Shown in pieces: positions 23,311 through 35,975 of a DNA stretch of 64,000 nucleotides (position 1 is its first letter; every line of letters starts with the position of its first letter). The stretch is taken from assembly GCA_000149265.1 (NCBI GenBank), contig CH003206.1:106400-170399 (forward strand). Direction: 5' to 3'. The position numbers were made by a program, and so were the translations under genes. This DNA is from Ciona savignyi (taxonomy: Eukaryota > Chordata > Ascidiacea > Phlebobranchia > Cionidae). The notes beneath the pieces were generated by a model. That model was given only the letters and a program-made list of their open reading frames with translations, was not told where the DNA came from and did not search any database.

Positions 23311-25031
23311 ATTTGGATTTATAAAACAGACGATCCTGCTAACTCTTTACAAGCGATGCAAGGATTCTAGAACAAGGTGAAAAGAATCAATTTAACCCGA
23401 GATCTCAAATTTGTTTTTAAAATTGCTGATGTATTTTATGGAATTTGACAAATATTTTGTGCAAATATTTTTTTTATTTCTTTAACCGTTATTATAAGTT
23501 TATAAGATATAAAACACCATTGATGCGTCCCTGGTTGATAATTATATTTTCCAACTAATTTATATATTATAAAAATGATAGAAATGCCCTGTATTCCCCA
23601 ATCTACCAACTGATCTCGGGTTAAGTTGTAGCGCGCTGATCCCATAGAGATTTTTTTAGATATATATCTTTTTATATTGTACCACCATCGGCAAGTCTAG
23701 AGACACCAGTAGTAATATATTTATTTTAAGATCTACGTACTTTGCCACCTATTTAAGTTTCCGCATTTCTCTGTATTTTAAATTAGCTGATCCACACTGT
23801 AAACGCTACCCCTTCTTCTAATGCCGTCTCCATTACTGTACCGGTTGTCTTTAGGATAGGATATTCATGTTTATACCCGTGAATGGGAAAACCAAGGGGG
23901 TTAACACACGGGCAATCGTCAAATCATCTCGCGCCCACCGTCGGGTTACCGAAGCTATTGTAGTGTGTTGTATATGATTAACACGTTCCTTTAATTTGGT
24001 AGAGCCCATTAATCCGCTGGGTTCAGGCAATGTCCGTAAAGTGTCTTGCCCGAGGATACAACCGACCAGCTAGCCACAAGATTCGTACCTGCAACCTTTC
24101 GGTTGAAAGGCGACGCACCCAACCTTCAGTACACTCTTTTTCGCCTTTCTTTTATTTTACCGTGATTTTGTTTGGGTTTAACGGCCGCGTACGTAATTGT
24201 TTTTAATTTGTTTAATATCCTATTTTCGTGGAGTGCTATAAGGACTGTCGTGTCGCTTTCTCCCGTTTGTCTTGCTTTTTGTTATATATTTTTGTATTTT
24301 CCTTTATTGCATTTATAAAAACACAAAAAAATAAAATAACCTATAGGCTAATATTAGAGAAAACCAGTAAAAATACCGATAATACATGTATGTCCATAAG
24401 CCACAAAGCGCATCGTCGCCAATTGATTAATATTCGCCCTTCACTTCAATATCAAAACAAAGAAGTGAAAAATACCGAACCAAACTTAGGCCTATATACC
24501 AAATTTTTGTGTAAGAAACTTTTAACATAGAATGCACAAATAATCGTGACGGTAGTCGCCTTGATTGAATTGATCGATTAAAATAGGCCTAGTTACGCCT
24601 ACATATTCTGCAGACAGCAGATATGCTATTTGTTAGAGAGAAAGTCGTACAGATAAAACTAATTATCCTATAACTAACTAAACGCGATTTGTTTTACAGA
24701 AACAGCTTGAATAATACAACACAAAGACGTAGGCTACTTCTCGGCTAAATTGATGATTATACTTTAAACTTACTTGTACTGGTCTCTTTTTTTAAATTAT
24801 TATGAATATTATTTGCTAATTATTTTAATTTCGCTTAGCTTTGGCGGCCACGTCCGCTATATTTATTAAATTATATCCTTTTTCTTTTAAATAACGTATT
24901 TTAACGACGGTTTGTTTTGCCTGTGTCGTGGTTTGATTCGTTTGCCCATTTTTAGTACTGGCGCAAAAAATAAATAAACTAAACTACTAATATACCTCTT
25001 TAAAAAATACTAATATACCTATTTTAAAAGG
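23311..25031. other. Divergent intergenic region, hnRNP L and P450
   Basis: It holds the minus-strand SINE A at 23853-24125 and otherwise AT-rich sequence. A plus-strand open frame of 100 codons at 24228 has no recognisable feature and I do not call it. Both promoters should lie here. Confidence 0.5.
23853..24125 (-). repeat. SINE A copy, near full length
   Basis: Reverse-strand copy from ataggatattcatgtttat to the tRNA-like head ending aaaggcgacgcacc. It is well conserved. Confidence 0.8.
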
Positions 25032-28000
25032 ATGTTTTCTATTTTGTTTGATTGGTCAAGTGGGGCAATTGCGTGCGGGTTGATTGGATTGTTTACCCTT
25101 GGACTTGCCGTCTATTACTTCTGGTGGAAATTTCCCCACCCTCGATACCCACCTGGAGTTAGAGGAATTCCTATCTTAGGGGCTTTACCCAAACTAGGAA
25201 AGGACCCACATAAAGTTTTGGCGAAATGGGCGGCGGAGAAATATGGGCCGATCATGTCGGTTAGGTTCAGGAAAACAGATGCAGTGGTTTTAAGCGATTT
25301 CGACTCAATATATGAGGTCAGTGGGTATTGGCATTATGTATGAAAATGATTGTTTCGTCTATTTGCAACTGTTGCTGGTCCTTCCAAATATTCCGACCAA
25401 AGGTTAGCGTTTTACTTTTTAGCTAAATGATTGCAGGATTAAGGTGATTTTGGATTGTGTCTTCGGGCAAAGGCATTCAGCGGACATTGTCTTACTAACA
25501 CGATAAAAAGTGTGAAATATACACAATACACTGTAATAGCTCCAGAACCCCAACGTTGGGTAATCTGACGATTGCCCGTGTGAAAACAATAGCCTTGATA
25601 CGGATAAAATAATCGGGCGGTATTCTATACGTTCTTGTTAAAACGAAGGCTTGATACCCAGCTGTGGATAAAACTAAGTCTCCGATCATATATCCTATAA
25701 CTCAATAACCAAGAATTTTGTTTCAAAAGAATAAAAATGAGTGTTGGTAAAAATGTAGTTCATAGTTCTAAGAACCACCCATATCTCAACATTTAATGTA
25801 GCAACGGCACGTTTCCGAAACAAGTTGCAAAATAATTGCAACGCTTCTGAGAATAAATACATTTTAGTCATTATTTGAAGAACCCAAATTTACTTGTCAA
25901 TTTCGGGTCACGTTTTCACACCATTTTTATCGTGTTAATTGCTCTCGGAAGTATTTATGACATATTTGTGGCTGCTAGTCATGATAAATATGACGCGTGC
26001 TTTCTCTTCAAATAACCTTTAAGTCAGGGCCATTTGATGGCTTGCCAACTATACAATCCGGATATTTAGCCGACTATAGCATATCCGACGGGTTAGTTTT
26101 TCAGTGACGTGCGACTGAAAACGACTGACGTTGTACCGTTTTTCCTCATTACAAATTGGCTCTAGCTGTTTGTTCCTTTACTTATTGTTTTTAAACAAAA
26201 ACAAAACTGAATTATGGTAGTTTGCCTTAATACGGCTACGAAGCTTTAAATTAGCTTCGTTAACCCGAATGTGATCACCCAATATGGAAGCAATTTTGAA
26301 CCATCCAATAATTTCCAAACCGTAAGATGAACATATACATCCTCTGTCATTTCATGCGGTTTAATTTCGATTTAATTTAACAACAGTACAATAATAGTTT
26401 CTTTATATAAATAACTCAATGATATAAATAAATAAATAAGCTGCTGCATGTCATTCGTCGATTTATGCCAAACTTTCCAAAATGTTTGGACATTCATGTT
26501 TATCTCCGTGAATGGGAAAATCAAGAGGGTTATCACATGTGGAATCGTCAGATCACCTCGCGCCCACCGTTGGGTTATAAGAGATATTGCAGTGTGTTGT
26601 TTATGAATAAGAGGTTGGTTTGGTTTTCGTAGAACCCAATAAATTTAGTAGGTTAAGGCCGCGTTACCCAAAGACACAACAAACTATCAAGCTATAAATA
26701 TCGAACGTACAACCCTTCGGTTAAAAGGCGACACACTAACCCACCGAGCTATTCGGCTGAAACCTTAATATTACTTTCGCTTATGTTGTTTCAGGCCTTT
26801 GTCACAAACGCTGCATCATTTCAATCTCGACCCTCCGTTCCCATTATTGACCAAATGACCGGCGGATATGGGTTCGGGTTTGCAGACGGCCATGCTAAAT
26901 GCTTGGCTGTAAGAAAATTCACCGTATCAGCTTTAAGAAGGTTTTAGAATTTTTTAAGATTTATAAATGACAGCACGAATAAACCACTAAGTGGACATGC
27001 TACGGTAACTTGGTGGGTGAGGGGTAATTTGACAATTGTCGGTGTTGTAATGCCCCTTGAGTTTTCCCTTTTGTTTGGGTACAATAATAATATCATATAC
27101 AGTATTTGTTCCCTTTCCAGATATTTAGCCCACTTAACCTCTGGTATAAGGTAACTGATAGAATATTCAAGTTAATCGCCTTGAATGGGAAAACGCAAGA
27201 GGCGTTATCACATGGGTCATCTTTGGATTACCATGCATATAATGCCCACCGTAGGATTTGATACCAATATTGCAAAGTTCTTTAAACGGTGGAATCGTTC
27301 CTTTAGTTTAAGATCAAACTTGCAGTATTTATGCGCTTTTCGATAAATGCCTATTGTGGAAGGACATAAATTAACCAACACTTGGCGTTTGGGTTTGGAC
27401 CACCGCACTAACCCACCAAAGTATTCACACAATTACTTTACAGTATCGGATTTCACAAGAATGTTCTAGAAGCCGAGATTTCGGGGGTTTTGCAAGAATG
27501 TTTGAAAGAACTCAAGGGATTGGAGAATCAAGCCACGGATGTTAAGGTACCGATCACAAATTAAGATAAAAACTTTTCGTTAATTTAGGAAATTAAAACT
27601 AATGATTTACACTTTTTTAGTTTTTTATGGAATGAATGTATATGGTATCTTCGTGATTGGGAAAACGCCAGGTGCGTTAATACATGGGCAATCGTCAGAT
27701 TACCGCGAGTCCACCATCGGGTCACCAAGGCTAATGCTGTGTTTTGTAAATGATTGAGACGTTGCTGCTATTTTAGTAGAACCTATTGTTCCTCCGGTTG
27801 ACTAAATTGTCACGTGGCGCAGCGCCCAAATATACAACCGACTATCGAGCAACCAGCTGGTTTCAATCCAACATTTATTGACAAATTACACGGTTACAGA
27901 TGCTGTTTGGACAAAAGATATCGGACATTCTCTCAAAATTTCTCTTCGGAAAACCCTTTGACTTTCAGGACAAGAAATGCGAACAGTTTTTGAAGGACAC

Positions 28001-28369
28001 ATTCACTCAGTAAATCAAACACTTAAAAAATAACATGAAATAACGGTTTTTAATCAAAATATTATAAAATAATCCTTACTTTTCAAACTTAGTATATAAA
28101 GTTTAAAAACGTGCTATCAGTTTGTTAGATAGTTGTAAAGAATTAAATTTTGTTTAAATATGTATGATAAGAACAAGGGAGGATAGGATATTCATGTTTA
28201 TCTCCGTGAATGTTAAAACCAAGGGGGTTACACACACCGGGGGACAAATCGTCAGATTACCTCGCCGCCCACTGCTCGGGTTACCGGAGCTATTGCCAGT
28301 GCTGTTGTGTATGATTCACGCGTTACTTTAATTTAGTAGAACCCATTAATCTGCTGGGTTCAGGCAAAG

Positions 28370-28400
<31 letters not shown>

Positions 28401-30889
28401 GAGCCAAGTTTCGAACCCATAATGTGATCGTTACTCGGACCGTTTTTGGTTCAGGCAAAGTCCGTTAAGTGCTTTGCCAAAGGAAAACAACCCGCTATCT
28501 AGCGACCAGCTTTCGGTTAGAAATGGCGTCGCGCTAAACCACCTGACTAACCGGTAAGACTACCGTTGTATCACGGGTTATTTCCAAATTACATCGTTTT
28601 CACAGTCGGGGGTCCGGGGTTATTGCAGAGTATTGTGTGTTTATTTTAACGTTAGTTTTTTATAGATGCATTATAATCAAATGGAACGTTCTTTAATTGT
28701 CATGACAAAAGCAAAAGAGAGAGACGCTTTATTATAATAAAACTCAAACAAACTATCAAATCATATACCACACATTTCTATAATTATCCTTGCATTTTGT
28801 CATTCACAGTCCCAGTAAATTAATTGGTTCAGCAAAGACTGGAGAAACGTCTGAATCATGTATACCAAGCACTGCAGGAGCTCCGGTAACCGGACGGTGG
28901 GCATGGGCACGAGGTGATCCGACGATTGCCCATATAATGCCCTTACATTTTCCCATTCACAGATATAAAATTTGCACGATCGTGTGATCGATTGATGAAC
29001 GCAATAAATTTACCGATTTAATAAATAAACGCTTTTAGTAACGAGCCCGACATCGGTTCGAAACTTAACCCCGTAAACAAAGATATGAATATCCGCTCCC
29101 CACTTTGCCCACCCTCCTCCGCAATTAAACCTGTTTCTGTCATCTATGTTGATTTAAATTCATAATTATTGGGATCTTTAAACGCGCACCAGGAGTCCCC
29201 TTTGGAACACCACCGACCTCTTTTGTGCAATCTTGGATGATGTTGTGATGAGCCCATCCTTAGAATCGTAGATGTTCTATCAAAGATTTTTTTAACCATG
29301 GGCATGTTCAATCGGTGACCAGTCAACTAAACCCCTTACAACTGAACCCCTTACAACTGAGCCCCTACAACTGAACCCCTTTACAACCGAACCCCTTTTA
29401 ACCGAACGCTTTTAACTGAAAAGGGGGTTCAGTTGTAAAAAGGTTCAATTGAAATGGGTTTAGTTGTAAAGGGGTTCAGTTTAAAGAGGTTTAGTTAAAA
29501 GGAGTTCAGTTGTAAGGGGCTTAATTGTAGGGGTTAAGTTGTAAAGGGTTCAGTTGTAAGAGTTTAATTGTAAGGAGTTCAGTTGTAAGGGGTTCAGTTG
29601 TCATGGAACCGTTCAATCCCATGACGGACTCGTCACCAAGTCCATTTATATATATATATATATATGGAGTGGTATATGATTCGGTAGCGTTACCCATTTT
29701 GCCACACGATCGTACATGTTGTCCCAAATAAATTGTTGGTTTTATTTCCGAATAACAGGTTTGCGCCATCACCGGACTTAATCATTAATTCATTCCAGTA
29801 TCAGTCAACCCGGAGTATCTGAACTCATTAATCTGATGATGTTTATTCCTGAGCTACAATACATACCACCCCGTTTAGTCATGCTTGTAAGCTGTTTACT
29901 GAACTCAGGCTTAGGGTAACTAGTAAGTAGAGTTTATTTTTTTCGCTCCTTTATTACATTATCGAAGAATAGAACAGTTATGTAAAAAAGAAGAAGAATA
30001 GAACATTTAGGTAACCTCCTTGGTTTTCCCATTCACAGCATGGTTATCTTATGCTATCATTTAATATTATTTTATGCGTTGAAACTTTTACCACCAAGTA
30101 TGGCTGATTGATAATTTGATAACGTGTGGTATACCAAACCCACCATTATCGATTAATTGTGTGATTGTTCAATAACCTTTACCATGAATATATTTCCTTT
30201 GTAGATTTCTGTCTCCAAGAAATTGAGGAACACGTGATAAATCTGGACGACGGGAAACCAGCAGATTTCATCGATGCTTTTCTTATTGAGATGAAGCATC
30301 ATTCGCCTGACGATTCCTGGTTCCATGTACGCCATATTTCTATAGAATAGTGGTTCTTGATCTTTTTGACTTCGTGGCGCACCCGAGACCAATTAAGAAA
30401 CGAACGGGCGCATTTTGCTAACCATTTAGTAGTTTTATGATCTATGCACACTGTGTCATAAATTTACGAAATGCAAGTGTGGCGCACCTAAATTTACGAA
30501 ATGCAAGTGTATAGACTAGTTATTTTAATCCCGGTGAATGGGAAAGTAATCGTTAGATTTCCTTGGCCGACAGTCGTTTCCTATACCCATTGGATTATTC
30601 GTTTGTACCTGCGTTAAAACAGCAACATATAATTCTTCTACACAACATGCGTTCACTCTATCCCTGATATGATGTTGCGCCTTTCGTATTTGTGTGCAGA
30701 CCCGGCTTAACCTGGCTAAAATAAAGTGAAAATAGAATAAACTTAAAAAAATATGTACAAATATAAAAAGTAAATAAGAAGAAATAAAAAAGATATAAAT
30801 ATATAATGTAAAAGTAACCTCAAATATATATAATATATATAAATATATATAATCTATATATTTAACAAATAAAATAAAAAGAAACAAAT

Positions 30890-30931
<42 letters not shown>

Positions 30932-32736
30932 ACAAATAAAATAAAAAGAAACATTGTAGAAAGAGAACCTGGTTTTCTGCTTGTTCGATCTATATTCAGC
31001 TGGTGTTGACGTGACAACCAATGCTCTGCTGTGGTCGATCAGCACTTTGATGAATTCATCGGTTCTTCAAGAATCCTTACACCGGGAGATGTCTGCACAC
31101 GTTGGTTAGTGTTTGAAGGCGTTTTTATCTATTTTACCGAGTTTTAAAGCTATATTGGGTTTTCAGATCACCTCGCGCCCACCGTGGGGTTACCGGAGCA
31201 ATTGCAGTGTGTTGTGTATGATTCAAACGCTCCTTCTATTTGGTAGAACCCATCATTTCACAGGGGTCAGGCCAAGATCGCTAAGTGCCTTGCCCAAGGA
31301 AACAGCCAATAGATAGCGACCAGTTTTGAATCTGCCATCTTTTAGTTAAAAGGCGTCGCACTAAACCATCAGACTAACCGTTCGGACATTTTAATATTAG
31401 TATACATAAACAAATAATGGGAAACCGAACAAAATATATTTGACTAAAATGCGCAGCTTCGGAAAGTGGGTCAACTACTTATCATATATGTCCAGCATAT
31501 TGAACTTTATAGCGTGTGTTTTTTAAGGAACAGCTACTAAACAAATCAGCTTGTACTTAATTTTTGGAATTAAAATAGAAAAGGTGGTCAACCGCTTGTC
31601 ACATACCCTCTAATTGTTTTTTTTAATGCAGTATCTTTTTGAAGGCACAACTACAGAACCAATCAGCTTGGAGCACAGACATAAACTTCCACTGTTGAAC
31701 GCATTTATCGAGGAATGTTGGCGTTTCTATACGATCGCTCCGATGGCTCTAATACACAAAACGAATCAGTGTGTTGGGATAGGAAAGTATGTTATCCCTG
31801 CAAATACGATGGTAAGGAAATTTATTTGCGGATATGAAAAACGCACGGGAGTTAGTACACGATATTCATGTTTAAATTTTCATAATTAAAAAAATGTATT
31901 TTTACGTTAAGTGTTAATAATCTAAAATAACCGTTACAAGCTATATCCAGCACATCAAAGCCATGTTGCTTATTATTTGAATCTTGAACTTTTCCACGCT
32001 AAGCGTTGCATCATATTCATTTGTCCGACCGGTTAGGCTGGTGGTTTAATACGAAGCCTTTCAGCCGAAAGGTTGCAGGTACGAACCTGGTCACTAGCTA
32101 GTCGGTTGTGTCTTTAGGCAAGGCAATTAACAAACATTGCTTGAAACCAGCGGATTAATGGGTTCTACTTACTTGAACAACCGGGTGAATCAGACACGTC
32201 ACACTGCAATAGCTCCGGTAAACCGACGGTGGGCGCGAGGTGATGTGACGATTGCCCATGTGTTAACCCCCTTGGTTTTCCACTCTCAGGGATAAACATG
32301 AATATCCTATCCAATATGCGATTCTCTTTCTCTTATCCTATTCCTTATGTCTAATTTATATTATCAATATCTTATCTTATTCTATTCAATATGCGATTCC
32401 CATCAGATATTTGCGAATCTTCATGCCGTTCATTTTGACAAGAACATTTGGAGACACCCAACCAAGTTCGATTTCTCCCGACACATCGACAAAGATGGGA
32501 AGTTTATTTCTTCGAGGAAAGTCATCCCATTTGGTATCGGAGCTCGTTCGTGCATCGGGGAAAAGATGGCGAGGATGGAAATCTTCCTCTTTGTTGCCAA
32601 CATCATCAAAGCGTTCGAAATTCTTCCAGATCCGCTGAAGAAACCTCATTCTCCGTTGGAAAACATGGCGGGAAGTGTTCTTCATGTCCCAGAGAAGTTT
32701 AAAGTTGTTTTCAAGCCTCGCAAACCGAACATTTAA
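25032..32736 (+). CDS. CYP2-like cytochrome P450, first terminal cassette
   Basis: Coding exons: 25032-25316, 26795-26940, 27444-27546, 27900-28009, 29799-29886, 30205-30326, 30960-31104, 31645-31811, 32407-32736; about 498 codons. The N-terminus has a membrane anchor, then YPPGVRGIPILG. Exon 2 holds helix C (RKFTVSALR). Exon 7 holds the I-helix oxygen-binding motif AGVDVTT. Exon 8 has the K-helix ExxR (ECWR). The last exon has the haem loop FGIGARSCIG and ends at TAA. P450s of this clan are ER-bound monooxygenases of lipids and xenobiotics; the substrate is unknown. Phases agree everywhere except between 29886 (phase 0) and 30205 (phase 1), where comparison with CYP2 proteins suggests about 9 residues (about 28 nt) are missing. 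The missing micro-exon was not found. The last three exons are duplicated downstream. Confidence 0.88.
25420..25640 (+). repeat. SINE A, degenerate
   Basis: Recognisable pieces are tgtgtcttcgggcaaaggca and aatctgacgattgcccgtgt. It lies in P450 intron 1. Confidence 0.5.
26490..26755 (-). repeat. SINE A copy
   Basis: Reverse-strand copy ending with the head ttcggttaaaaggcgacaca, just before P450 exon 2. Confidence 0.7.
27157..27425 (-). repeat. SINE A copy, diverged
   Basis: Reverse-strand copy immediately before P450 exon 3; it ends about 18 bp from the acceptor. Confidence 0.55.
27635..27870 (-). repeat. SINE A copy, diverged
   Basis: Reverse-strand body (gggcaatcgtcagattaccg) between P450 exons 3 and 4. 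Confidence 0.6.
28183..28555 (-). repeat. SINE A interrupted by SINE B
   Basis: The reverse-strand SINE A is split at tcaggcaaagt by a T run of about 24 and a SINE B 3' piece (28372-28450, accgagccaagtttcgaacc). SINE A then resumes with ttcaggcaaagtccgttaag. The repeated ttcaggcaaag marks the insertion site. Confidence 0.75.
28795..28980 (+). repeat. SINE A copy, 5' truncated
   Basis: Body with agctccggtaaccggacggt and cgaggtgatccgacgattgc. Confidence 0.65.
29314..29610. mobile_element. Foldback transposon F, copy 1
   Basis: It is flanked by an exact 8-bp target duplication gttcaatc (29306-29313 and 29611-29618). Ends are GGTGACCAGTCAACT and, inverted, GGTTCCATGACAACT. Each arm is built of imperfect 15-bp repeats (aactgaaccccttac on the left, its complement on the right), so the element folds on itself. 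No coding frame. It lies in a P450 intron. Confidence 0.85.
30348..30509. mobile_element. hAT-type MITE fragment
   Basis: It starts tagtggttcttgatcttttt, like the element at 47633, and shares gcgcac, accatttagtagtt and tatgcacactgtgtc. Flanks tatagaa and tatagac may be target duplications. The right terminus is truncated. It begins 22 bp after a P450 donor. Confidence 0.6.
31165..31385 (-). repeat. SINE A copy (unit 1)
   Basis: Reverse-strand copy; body gatcacctcgcgcccaccgt, head ending gttaaaaggcgtcgcac. Confidence 0.7.
32025..32315 (+). repeat. SINE A copy (unit 1), full length
   Basis: Head ccgaccggttaggctggtgg to aacatgaatatcctatcc, in the last intron of cassette 1. The counterpart in unit 2 is at 37337-37622. 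Confidence 0.8.
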
Positions 32737-32786
32737 AGATAATAATTGCGCTAAAGAAAGCTACAAACTTTAAATGTGTCGTATTG

Positions 32787-32886
32787 TCTTCGAGCTCAGT
32801 TTCGAACCCATTAAGGGTTAGTCAGTAAGACCGTTAAGTCTGTATATGTATCGATTGCTTTAACCATTCGACCACAAGGCCGTACT
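32787..32886 (-). repeat. SINE B copy (tRNA-derived)
   Basis: Reverse of a tRNA-like head (gtgtggccgaatggttaacg in the consensus) and a B-box part ending ggttcgaaac. It lies just after the P450 stop in unit 1. Confidence 0.65.
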
Positions 32887-33349
32887 GAACGTGCTGCGAT
32901 AATTTCAAGAATTCAAAACGTTACTTTGGAGCTTGCGTACAAGAGGTTCCCTTTTGTATCGTACTTACTAACAACAGGTTCCCTTAAAGGTCTAATGTCT
33001 GTAAAAAAGCAAGAATCGGTTTGGTGATTATAGACGTTTCAAGAACGGGTTCGAGCAAACCCATGCAAACCTCTTGAATCCCATCACTGCATATAACCCA
33101 TTCACCATTCATTTAACTTTGTACCAATTTGTTTTTATACCCTTTTACTTGCAGCGTTGCGGTATTGACTTAAAACGATAAATAAACTAAATACAAACTG
33201 TTTATTGTTTCAAAATGTAAATAACAAATAAAGAATTCGCCACAAACGTGCTTCTGTGTGCTGTTGTATGTAATTACTTCCCAGGAAGTGTATCGCTAGA
33301 TGGCGTCTTTGTAGCGTACGCAAGCTTAACCTCCCGTTCAAAATTGAAT

Positions 33350-33480
33350 ACCGGACGGTTGTGTGGCCGATAAGTTAACACGGCAAATTTGTATGTCTTT
33401 TTATACTTAAAAACGATCTAAGTGACAAGTCTATCATGGGTTCGAGAATTAGGTCGATAAAAATCAAAATCGACAGATCA
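33350..33480 (+). repeat. SINE B copy (unit 1)
   Basis: cggttgtgtggccgataagt, then a spacer and tcatgggttcgagaattagg; the counterpart is at 38645-38770. Confidence 0.65.
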
Positions 33481-34029
33481 AGGAAAGATAAGAGGTATGA
33501 TTGTGTAGCATATGTCTGTATACATATACTTTCGTTTGTAATTACTGATACGAATTTAGCACGACATACGCTCTTAACATTTCTAAGTCATTGTGTATTA
33601 ATAAACAATAAAAAAGCTGTTTTATATTGCTTTTTATTTCCAATATATTTTGAAATTTGGTGCTAATTTATAAAAAATATGTAATTTTTTTTTTAAATTA
33701 GAATAGATTACTTAAGTTATCCAGGAGATTAGAACACAGGCTTTACAATACGGGCAAACATTACCTACTGTCCACTGTCGGGTTATTAAAGCCATTTTAA
33801 TATTTTGCCTATGTTAGGTTTATATTTTATCAGTAAATTTGAATAACAAATACTTCGTTGAAATCGCAATCATTTCCCCCAAAAAAGTCCACTAAGTGCC
33901 ATAAAACATACGGCTTTCGTTAAGTAATAGAATTTTTTTTCTTTAATATAGTGAACCAACGCTCTAAGGAAACAACAAAAAGAAACAGTTGATATAATTG
34001 CATTTCTGTATTACTTTGGTTTATATTTC

Positions 34030-34290
34030 TGAGTAAAGTTAAATGGTTTAGTGTTTTTGCGTCGATTTGTAGCCGAAAGAGCCACCGTTTCGAAACTGGT
34101 CGCTAGCCATAGTCGGTTATATCGATGTGCAAGGCACTTAGCGGACATCACCTGAACCCAATTGATGAATAGATTGAACCGAACTGAAAAACAACATTTC
34201 AATCATACACAACACACTGCAATAGGTTAGGTAACAGGACGGTGGGTGCGAGGCAATGTGACGTTAACCGTGGGTGAATCCATCTCCGTG
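34030..34290 (+). repeat. SINE A copy (unit 1)
   Basis: Diverged copy. Its 5' two thirds are missing from unit 2, leaving only 38959-39030 there. Confidence 0.65.
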
Positions 34291-34714
34291 ATTCCCACCC
34301 ACCATGATACAAATCTATCAATCCATCATGCCACTTTGAATATTAAACGAAACGAAAATGGTTTTTCACCACTGTGGTGCTGCGTGGTTGATGAGAAAAA
34401 ATACTAAAAGGCAACACCAAAGGTAAGGAAGAAAGATAGGAAAGAAGGAAGGAAACTAACCAATAATATTTATAAATGTCATTCTCAGCCTACCCCAAAC
34501 ACTAATTCCAACCCCAGAACTTTAGCTAACTTTAATCCTAGCCCTTGCACTAACCTCAATGTCATATTCTTCATTTAGTGAGAAGTTTCTCTCCTTAACC
34601 CTGTTTTGGCTTATTCCACTAATCAATAGTATTTTTAAGGATAAATTCTGTCATGTGATTTCTCAACCGACAGATACTTTTTCACATTTAAAAATATTAG
34701 GGAAATACAAGAAA

Positions 34715-35070
34715 GAGTAAGGAAGGGAGACCGCTCATTACAACTATGGAAATTATTTCTAACCCAAACATCAATCTCTAACTCTAGCACTAAAATAACC
34801 TTAACGTCCTTCCCTTTGTATCCAACATATTAGTCTAGTGGTTAAGTGCGTCGCCTTTCAGGCGAAACCTTCCGGGTGAGAAACTGGTCGCTAGCCAGTC
34901 GGTTGTGTAATTGGGCAAGGCTCTCAGATCTCACCATTGCCCGTGTGTTAATCCCATTGGGTTTCCTACTCACGGGGATAAACATAAATATCCTATCCTA
35001 TTCTTTGTTGAGCAGTTTCCCTCCTTCCCTCCTTCCCTCCTTCCCTCCTTCCCTACTTTCCTCCTTTCCG
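34715..35070. mobile_element. Family C foldback interrupted by SINE A
   Basis: Left end aaggaagggagaccgctcat, right end tgagcagtttccctccttcc. A SINE A (34828-35003) sits inside. The same nested structure is in unit 2 (39465-39805), so it predates the duplication. Confidence 0.6.
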
Positions 35071-35975
35071 TTTTATAGTTTTTCCAACTTATATACATGA
35101 ATGACAAGAGCTGACGTGCATGGATGACGGGTCCACCTGGTGCACCTCGCAGATGCAATATGGAAGAGATTTAATAATGACCGGATTATCCATATCGTTG
35201 ACATGTCTACGTCACGAAATTTTCAATCAATCAATCAAAATCTCCAACACCTGCGTCATAAACGTGACGTCACTATTTAATATCTTCAAATCTGCTGATT
35301 TCGTTTCAATTTCGAATGTAATTGTTATATTATACGCAAGTTGTAGTCAAATTGAGAAGAGCTCGAAATATTGGCTTAATCGGGCAAAATTTTGTAAGAT
35401 CACTTTGAGATCGTATTTGCATGTATATCGTTAGCGTTACCCATTCGGCTACACAACCGTAGAAGTGGACATATAATAGCTCCAGCACCCTAATGGTTCT
35501 TTTGCAAGAAACTTAGCGGGTATCACTTTTGAGCCGAACAGATCAATATAACGTCCTTGGCCAACCGTCATTTCCTGTACCCATTGGATTAATCGTTTGT
35601 ATTTGCTTTACAACAACAACATATAATCCTTCTACAAAAAATGGGTTTAGCCTTTCCCTGATTTGATGTTGCGCCTTTCGTATTTGTGTGCAGACCCGGC
35701 TTAACCTGGCTAAAATAAAGTAAAAATAGAATAAACTTAAAAAAATATGTACAAATATAAAAAGTAAATAAGAAGAAATAAAAAAGATATAAATATATAA
35801 TGTAAAAGTAACCTGAAATATGTATAATATATATAAATATATATAATCTATATATTTAACAAATAAAATAAAAAGGATCAAATATATATATATATATAAT
35901 ATATATATTTAACAAAAAAAAACAAAAAAACAAATCTAATAAAAAATAACAACAAAATAAAAAGAAACATTGTAG

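Larger units (their letters stand above)
30561..35554. repeat. Tandem duplication, unit 1
   Basis: Begins ccttggccgacagtcgtttc and carries P450 cassette 1, its 3' flank, and several SINEs. It runs to the head-to-tail joint at 35554/35555. It keeps about 540 bp at about 33670-34205 that unit 2 lacks. Confidence 0.85.

Noticed and set aside
24228..24530. 100-codon plus-strand frame
   Set aside because: No domain, codon bias or splice context; in the divergent intergenic region.
30039..30077. Possible 39-nt or 4-nt exon (after cccattcacag) to repair the P450 phase break
   Set aside because: The 39-nt version has the wrong phase and is SINE sequence; the 4-nt version fits phase but leaves the protein too short.
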